From positions 1,364,001 through 1,428,000 of the forward strand of contig CAWIRC010000001.1 of assembly GCA_963838495.1 (NCBI GenBank): a stretch of DNA of 64,000 nt, read 5' to 3'. The notes below the pieces were generated by a model. That model saw only the letters and a list, made by a program, of their open reading frames with translations, was not told the origin of the DNA and searched no databases. Positions within the stretch are counted from its first letter, which is position 1, and each line of letters begins with the position of its first letter. This DNA is from JBEKIK01 sp963838495 (GTDB lineage Bacteria > Planctomycetota > Planctomycetia > Pirellulales > Thermoguttaceae). Shown piece after piece: positions 59,399 to 64,000 of this stretch. The position numbers were made by a program, and so were the translations under genes.

Positions 59399-59803
59399 GT
59401 GAGTACGGAGATGACAATCGGCCTGACTGAAAAACATAACGAAATCCAAAGGATCGCCCAAGACCTATTTGGTAAAAGCCCTGATTGGGTTACCTTCTAC
59501 CGGGAAATCTTTGGACTGCACGGCATCGTCCGCCATACTTTCCCCACCAGGGAACTGCTCAATGAATTTGAGCAAAGCGATGCCTATCGGGAAATCCAGC
59601 AGATGCTGACCCAGTTGCGGGCAAAAGGCCCCTTCGATATCGATCCCGAAGAAGAACCCACCCGGGTAATCACCGTTCGCATCCCCAAAAGCCTGCACGA
59701 AGCCCTTAAGGTCGAGGCCCACGATCATCGCACCAGCATGAACAAGCTCTGTATCTCCAAACTCCTGCAATTCGTCGATAACCAACTGGTGCCGGAAGAA
59801 TAG
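59399..59803 (+). CDS. Orphan HicB-like ribbon-helix-helix protein
   Basis: 134 residues. The C-terminal 40 are an RHH domain: TRVITVRIPKSLHEALKVEAHDHRTSMNKLCISKLLQ. The N-terminal 80 (NEIQRIAQDLFGKSPDWVTFYREIFGLHGIVRHTF) form a helical region found in planctomycete HicB-family proteins. No HicA-like partner lies on either side, so it may be a solitary regulator. GTG at 59399 with AAGGAG upstream. Confidence 0.78.
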   Translation: MSTEMTIGLTEKHNEIQRIAQDLFGKSPDWVTFYREIFGLHGIVRHTFPTRELLNEFEQSDAYREIQQMLTQLRAKGPFDIDPEEEPTRVITVRIPKSLHEALKVEAHDHRTSMNKLCISKLLQFVDNQLVPEE

Positions 59804-59899
59804 CGGGCACGGCACGGCTGATCCCTGCCCTTTCCGGGTACCGACGGGCACCTTGCGAAGTATGATTTGTTGGTCGGGATGGGGGCCATTCAAAGAAAA

Positions 59900-60385
59900 G
59901 CGGGATTGGAGCGGACCTGTAAGCCGGGTTCTGTGCCCTGGGTTATTAAGCCCAAGGCGATGATCATTTCTCTAGGGCGCCGATTGCTCGGCGTCTCAAG
60001 CGGTCTACCCGGGAGTCGGTGCGGGCCGGACCGACCCGCGGCAACGGCCGGATGAACAAGTCAGCCGGCATGCTCTGCTCCCTGCTTGACCTTGCTCCTG
60101 GTGGGGTTTGCCGAGCCAGGCCGGTCACCCGGCCTGCTGGTGAGCTCTTACCTCGCCGTTTCACCCTTACCTTGCGGCCGAACGCATGGGTTTGACCCCA
60201 CGCGCCCTTGCCGCCGGGCGGTATGCTTTCTGTTGCACTTTCCCTGGCCTTGCGGCCGGTGGGCGTTACCCATCACCACGTCCTACGGAGCCCGGACTTT
60301 CCTCTCGCCGAAACTCGTTGTTGGGCCGATATGGCGGCCCGCCGAGCCCCGACCAGCGATCATCCGGTCTACTCCAAACCCAATC
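59900..60385 (-). ncRNA. rnpB: RNase P RNA (rnpB), bacterial type A
   Basis: On the minus strand the sequence has the core GAGGAAAGTCCGGGCTCC, GGGTAACGCCC, AAAGTGCAACAGAAAGCA, GGTAAGGGTGAAACGGCGAGGTAAGAGC, CGGCAAACCCCACCAGGAGCAAGG and the 3' ACAGAACCCGGCTTA. Ends pair as P1 (TTGGAGTAGACC with GGTCCGCTCCAA), which sets the limits. About 480 nt, slightly long because of extra helices (59970-60060). Not part of a gene cluster. Confidence 0.95.
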
Positions 60386-60424
60386 TTAAGATACCCGGTT
60401 GAGACACAGGGGGGAAGGGAAGGA

Positions 60425-60516
60425 AAGGATAAAGGATGAAGGATGAGGGATGAAAACCGCTTGCGGTTTCGCGACCCAACATCAAAACCCCCGGTGTGTT
60501 CACCTGGGGCTAAATA
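60425..60516. repeat. GGATGAGGGATG repeat and CCCCCGGTG palindrome
   Basis: GGATAAAGGATGAAGGATG... then AACCGCTTGCGGTTTCGCGAC at 60425-60473, followed by CCCCCGGTGTGTTCACCTGGGG at 60488-60509. The first unit recurs inside the TMTC-like gene (6245-6310). Confidence 0.8.
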
Positions 60517-61492
60517 TGTGCCTGGTAGTAAGTATATAAAGAACCCTGCCGTGTGCCGCGGCGTCGGAATTCCGCTTCCACTGCCGCTCGAATGGCGGCT
60601 TTTTCCAGGCACCATTGGGGACCGACCATGTATTGCGGCGGGGCATCGCCGCTTATGCGGTCGATAATGAACTCCGGCGGCAGCAATTCCAGAAAATCGA
60701 CCGCTCGATTTACATAGTCTTCAAACCCGGGCAATTCCACCTCGCCCCGGGCGACCATCTCGGCCAGCGGCGTATTGCGAACGGCATATAAATTGTGCAG
60801 TTTTACCGCGTGAATTTCCAAACCTGCCAACTGCCGGGCCGTAGCCAGCATATCTTCAGCGGTTTCGCCGGGTAAACCAAGGATTACATGCACCCCCACC
60901 TGCAACTCGCGCATTCGGCTGCGCTGTATGCATCCATAAAGGCCCGGAAATCGTGACCGCGGCGGATCCACTCCAGCGATCGGTTATGGATGCTCTGAAG
61001 TCCATATTCAATAACCAAATAAGTCCGCTGTGAAAATTCGGCCAAAAGATCAAGAACTTCGTCCGGCACGCAGTCGGGCCGAGTGCCGATGGCCAATCCT
61101 ACAACTTTAGGGTGGGATGCCGCTTCATCAAATACGCTCCGCAGCCTTTTCACAGGGGCATAAGTATTCGTAGCCGGCTGGAAATAGGCCACAAAGCCCT
61201 CGGCGGCATATCGGGCGCTGACATTATTAATTCCCGCCTCCAACTGGCCCGTAATAGACGACAATTTCAGGCGGCGGCTGGGGCTGAAGCTTTCCGGGTC
61301 GCAGTACACGCAGCCGCCAGTGGCCAGCGTACCGTCGCGGTTTGGGCAATCGAAACCGGCATCTAGACTTATTTTCCTTATCTTTTTCCCGAACTTCTTG
61401 AGATAAAAGAAATTAAGCGTATGATAAAGCAGCCCGGCCCCAAGCCATGAGGCCGTTAAAGAAGGCGGATTGTAGGAATTAGTTGACGTCAT
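60510..61492 (-). CDS. YhcC-like radical SAM protein, frameshifted
   Basis: Elp3-type radical SAM of the TIGR01212/YhcC family. ISLDAGFDCPNRDGTLATGGCVYC gives the cysteine cluster (CxxxxxxxxxCxxC arrangement). IGTRPDCVPDEVLDLLAEF, VIEYGLQSIHNRSLEWIRRGHDF and HVILGLPGETAEDML follow. At about 60923-60932 one base is missing, so DAxQRSRMRELQVGVHV is split over two frames. The role of the family in RNA or peptide modification is unclear. The stop lies close to a CCCCCGGTG palindrome. Confidence 0.85.
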
Positions 61493-61574
61493 TGTAATAC
61501 CCGACTACACTAAAAGTAGGGAAGTTCTTCATCCTAGGCCGGTTCTTGTTTGAACTCAAGGGACGCATGAAAAT

Positions 61575-62057
61575 ATGTTCGGCGAACTTATTCCCGTAGG
61601 GGGTGGAGACCCTATTCCGCTGTTGAAAAAGACCCTTCTAGTGGGTCGGCGCGAAAGTTGCGACATCGTGCTGCGTTTTTCCAACGTCTCGGCCCACCAT
61701 TGCCAACTGACGGTTACGGGAGGATACTGGTACGTCCGCGACATGAACAGCCGCAACGGGGTTAAAGTCAACGGCGTTCGGGTCACCGACAAGCGAATAG
61801 ATCCCGGCGACGTGATCTCGATTGCCAAGCACAAATATGAACTGCGGTATGCCCCGGTCGAGTTGGGCGCGGTGGGGCCGCCGCCGATTGAAGTGACGAA
61901 GTCCGATATTTTCGGCAAATCACTGTTGGAGCGGGCAGGCCTTGAACGCCCGTCGGCCGCCAAAGACAAGCCCGAACCGGATCGCTACAGCGATATCCGT
62001 TACGACATCACCAATGACGATCCCGGCCAATTGCGCTTTCGTCACCAGCCACGCTAA
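61575..62057 (+). CDS. FHA-domain protein
   Basis: 160 residues. LLVGRRESCDIVLRFSNVSAHHCQLTVTGGYWYVRDMNSRNGVKVNGVRV is a complete phosphothreonine-binding FHA domain with Arg, Ser-x2-His and Asn-Gly. The C-terminal 60 residues are acidic and disordered. It could read targets of the Ser/Thr kinases of this phylum. The rsgA ATG follows its stop directly. Confidence 0.88.
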   Translation: MFGELIPVGGGDPIPLLKKTLLVGRRESCDIVLRFSNVSAHHCQLTVTGGYWYVRDMNSRNGVKVNGVRVTDKRIDPGDVISIAKHKYELRYAPVELGAVGPPPIEVTKSDIFGKSLLERAGLERPSAAKDKPEPDRYSDIRYDITNDDPGQLRFRHQPR

Positions 62058-63199
62058 ATGTCAAAAAAGAAGAAAATTCGGGCCGATTTCCGCAAGAATC
62101 GCAGCGACCGCGCCGGAGTACCAATTGGACCAGGCAATTCAGCAGCGATGAACTATCGACGGACAATACCCTTCGCGGCGAGCGCCTAAGCGGCAAAGGC
62201 GATCTCACCCGCCGCCGCACTATCCTCAGCGAAGACATCCGGGCGGAAGGCGAAAACGCTGCCGGCGTGCATTTGGCCGTCGATGAAAGCCTTTGCCGCC
62301 AGGGCCGCGTGCTTAGCGTGCACGGTCTTTATAGCCTAGTCCAAGACGCCGAGGGCGCGATATACCGTTGTGCAACCCGGCGAATATTGAAAACCCTGGC
62401 CACCGACCTGAGGCACGTGGTAACGGCCGGCGACCGGGTACTGTTTCGCCCCGCCGATAATACCGGCCTAAAAGAAGGTTTCATCGAACGCGTCGAACCG
62501 CGCCACGGAGTGCTCTGCCGGGAAGTCCGCCGCCGCAGGCAGATCATAGTCACCAACATCGATCAGGTGGCCATTGTTTCCAGCGCGGCCGAGCCCCGGC
62601 TGAAACCGAACCTCATCGACCGCTTGCTGGTGGCCACCGAAAAAGGCGGCATCCGGCCCGTGATCTGCATAAACAAAATCGACCTGGCCGACGCGGCCGA
62701 TCTGCAACCCCTGGTGGGCGTGTACAGCCAAATGGGCTACGAAGTCTTGCTCCTAAGCGCAAAAACCGGTTTCGGCGTGGAACGACTGCACCGGCTGCTC
62801 GTCGGCCGCTCCAGCGTATTGGCCGGCCAAAGCGGGGTGGGCAAATCATCGCTCCTAAACTGCGTCGATCCTTCGCTGCACCTGCACGTGCAGCCCGTCA
62901 GCCGGGAAACCGAAAAAGGCAAACATACAACCAGCACCGCCCGACTCCTGCCGCTGGCCGAAGGCGGATATGTAGTCGACACGCCCGGCATCCGCCAGTT
63001 CCATCTCTGGGACACTGTGCCCGAGGAAATCGATAGTTATTATCGCGATTTACGGCCCTACATCAGCCTGTGCCGGTTTCCCAACTGCACCCATACCCAC
63101 GAGGACGATTGCGCGGTAAAAAACGCCGTGGCCGACAACCGCCTCGACGAACGCCGCTACGAAAGTTATTGCCACCTCCGCGCCGGCGATATGGAGTAA
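62058..63199 (+). CDS. rsgA: Ribosome small-subunit GTPase RsgA, frameshift near the N-terminus
   Basis: Circularly permuted GTPase. N-terminal basic MSKKKKIRADFRKNRSDRA, then, after a one-base correction at 62109-62114, RSTNWTRQFSSDELSTDN. The OB-fold contains VTAGDRVLFRP. G4 CINKIDLAD, G5 LLSAKTGFG, G1 LAGQSGVGKSSLLNC, G2 HTTSTA, G3 VDTPGIRQF. The zinc knuckle is CRFPNCTHTHEDDC. A late 30S assembly factor. An inner ATG-like start at 62267 would lose the N-terminal tail. Restored GCGCGC at the break point. Confidence 0.93.
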
Positions 63200-63304
63200 A
63201 ATTGTAAATAGGAAATATGATAATATCAGGGCTGGGCAATTCATTGCCCGGTTGAATCGTGTTAAAATAACAACAAATGAAACAATAGGAGGATTTATCG
63301 CATC

Positions 63305-64000
63305 GTGATTGAAACCGATCGCTTAGAAGGTGTTGCCAGCGAGGCGGCGATTCTCGTGGGCGTGCTCATGCCCAATCGGCACCCCGAGCTCAAACCCTTG
63401 GAAGAATTGGAAGGCCTGGCCCAAACGGCCGGCGTGCGCGTGGTGGGCCAACTTGTCCAGCGCCGCGAGGCACCCGACGCCGCCACCTATCTGGGCAAAG
63501 GCAAAGTCGATGAACTGAAAACGTATTCCGCGGCCAAAGATGCCGACGTGGTGATCTTCGACAACGACCTCAGCCCCGGCCAAACCCGCAACCTGGAACG
63601 GGCCTTGAATCTCAAGGTAATCGACCGCACCGAATTGATCCTGGACATCTTTGCCAGCCTGCGCAAACTCATCAAGCCCGCCTGGCCGTGGAATTGGCCC
63701 AACTGGAATACTCCATGCCCCGCTTGAAACGCATGTGGACGCACCTCTCGCGGCAGAAAAAAGGCGTGGGGCTGCGCGGGCCGGGCGAAACCCAGTTGGA
63801 AGAAGACCGCCGCCTGGTCGAACACCGCATCAAGGACCTCCGCCGCCAGTTGCACCTCATCGAAGCCCGAAAAAAACGCGAAGTCGCCGCCCGCGACGAC
63901 CTCATGACCGTTTCCATGATCGGCTACACCAACGCCGGCAAAAGCACGCTCCTAAACTCCCTTACCGGCGCCGACGCCTTCACCCAAGACGCGCTTTTCG
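63305..64000 (+). CDS. hflX: GTPase HflX, frameshifted, cut by the window edge
   Basis: HflX-type P-loop GTPase. The N-terminal domain is AILVGVLMPNRHPELKPLEELEGLAQTAGVRVVGQ, DAATYLGKGKVDELK and VIFDNDLSPGQTRNLERAL; LILDIFAS follows. The frame is lost at 63659-63664; the next frame continues QTHQARLAVELAQLEYSMPRLKRMW, GVGLRGPGETQLEEDRR and MIGYTNAGKSTLLNSLTGA (G1). It rescues stalled ribosomes in other bacteria. GTG start after GGAGG. The rest of the G domain is outside the window. Confidence 0.92.

Overview
The window looks like a chromosome segment from an uncultured member of the Planctomycetota. The main signs are a DUF1559 protein with a prepilin-type N-terminus, a Ser/Thr kinase with DMG in place of DFG, a TMTC-like TPR membrane protein, PEP-CTERM sorting, autotransporter-type beta repeats on a secreted glycoside hydrolase, and many dispersed palindromes. 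Most of the window is GC-rich; one block (about 38.05-40.86 kb) is clearly more AT-rich. I assign the phylum by gene content only and go no lower.

Layout: 0-7.9 kb holds serC (partial, minus), a phosphotriesterase-family hydrolase, a zinc-ribbon membrane protein, an NfeD-type membrane serine protease, a TMTC-like TPR protein and a MoxR ATPase. 8-15.3 kb holds secreted proteins (PA14/PKD/TPR and two unknowns) around a radical SAM/SPASM enzyme, then a receiver-histidine kinase. 15.5-30.2 kb holds an SGNH hydrolase, an iron alcohol dehydrogenase, a small metallopeptidase, hicBA, a pteridine-reductase-like SDR with a dTDP-rhamnose reductase, galE, a REP-associated Y1 transposase element, a UvrD helicase, a YceH-like protein, a GH43 arabinanase, a DUF1559 protein, an acyltransferase, an RraA-like protein and a cytidylate-kinase-like protein. 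30.4-41.5 kb holds argC-argJ, pstS-C-A-B1-B2, an AT-rich four-gene phospholipid cassette, and phoU on the opposite strand. 41.6-49.8 kb holds sugar-nucleotide genes (epimerase, manC, galK), a small regulator, a glycosyltransferase fragment, hisI, hisG and a RidA protein. 50-64 kb holds a methyltransferase, a second GH43 protein with beta repeats and PEP-CTERM, tRNA-Val, a sensor Ser/Thr kinase, a Tat-exported TIM-barrel protein, an orphan ribbon-helix-helix protein, RNase P RNA, a YhcC-like radical SAM protein, an FHA protein, rsgA and hflX (partial).

Four things stand out. First, the two PstB ATPases have complementary motif defects, which predicts an obligate heterodimer with one canonical and one degenerate ATP site. 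Second, about fourteen genes carry single indels, and at least eight lie where homology predicts GCGCGC, as if this hexamer were systematically miscalled or mutated. Third, a Y1 transposase element with nested palindromes has a matching copy lacking the transposase 13 kb away, and a separate MITE-like repeat occurs twice. Fourth, intergenic repeats have been taken into reading frames several times, supplying two signal peptides, a HisI tail and internal insertions in RmlD and the TMTC-like protein.

All calls come from reading the sequence and knowledge of protein families; no database search was run.
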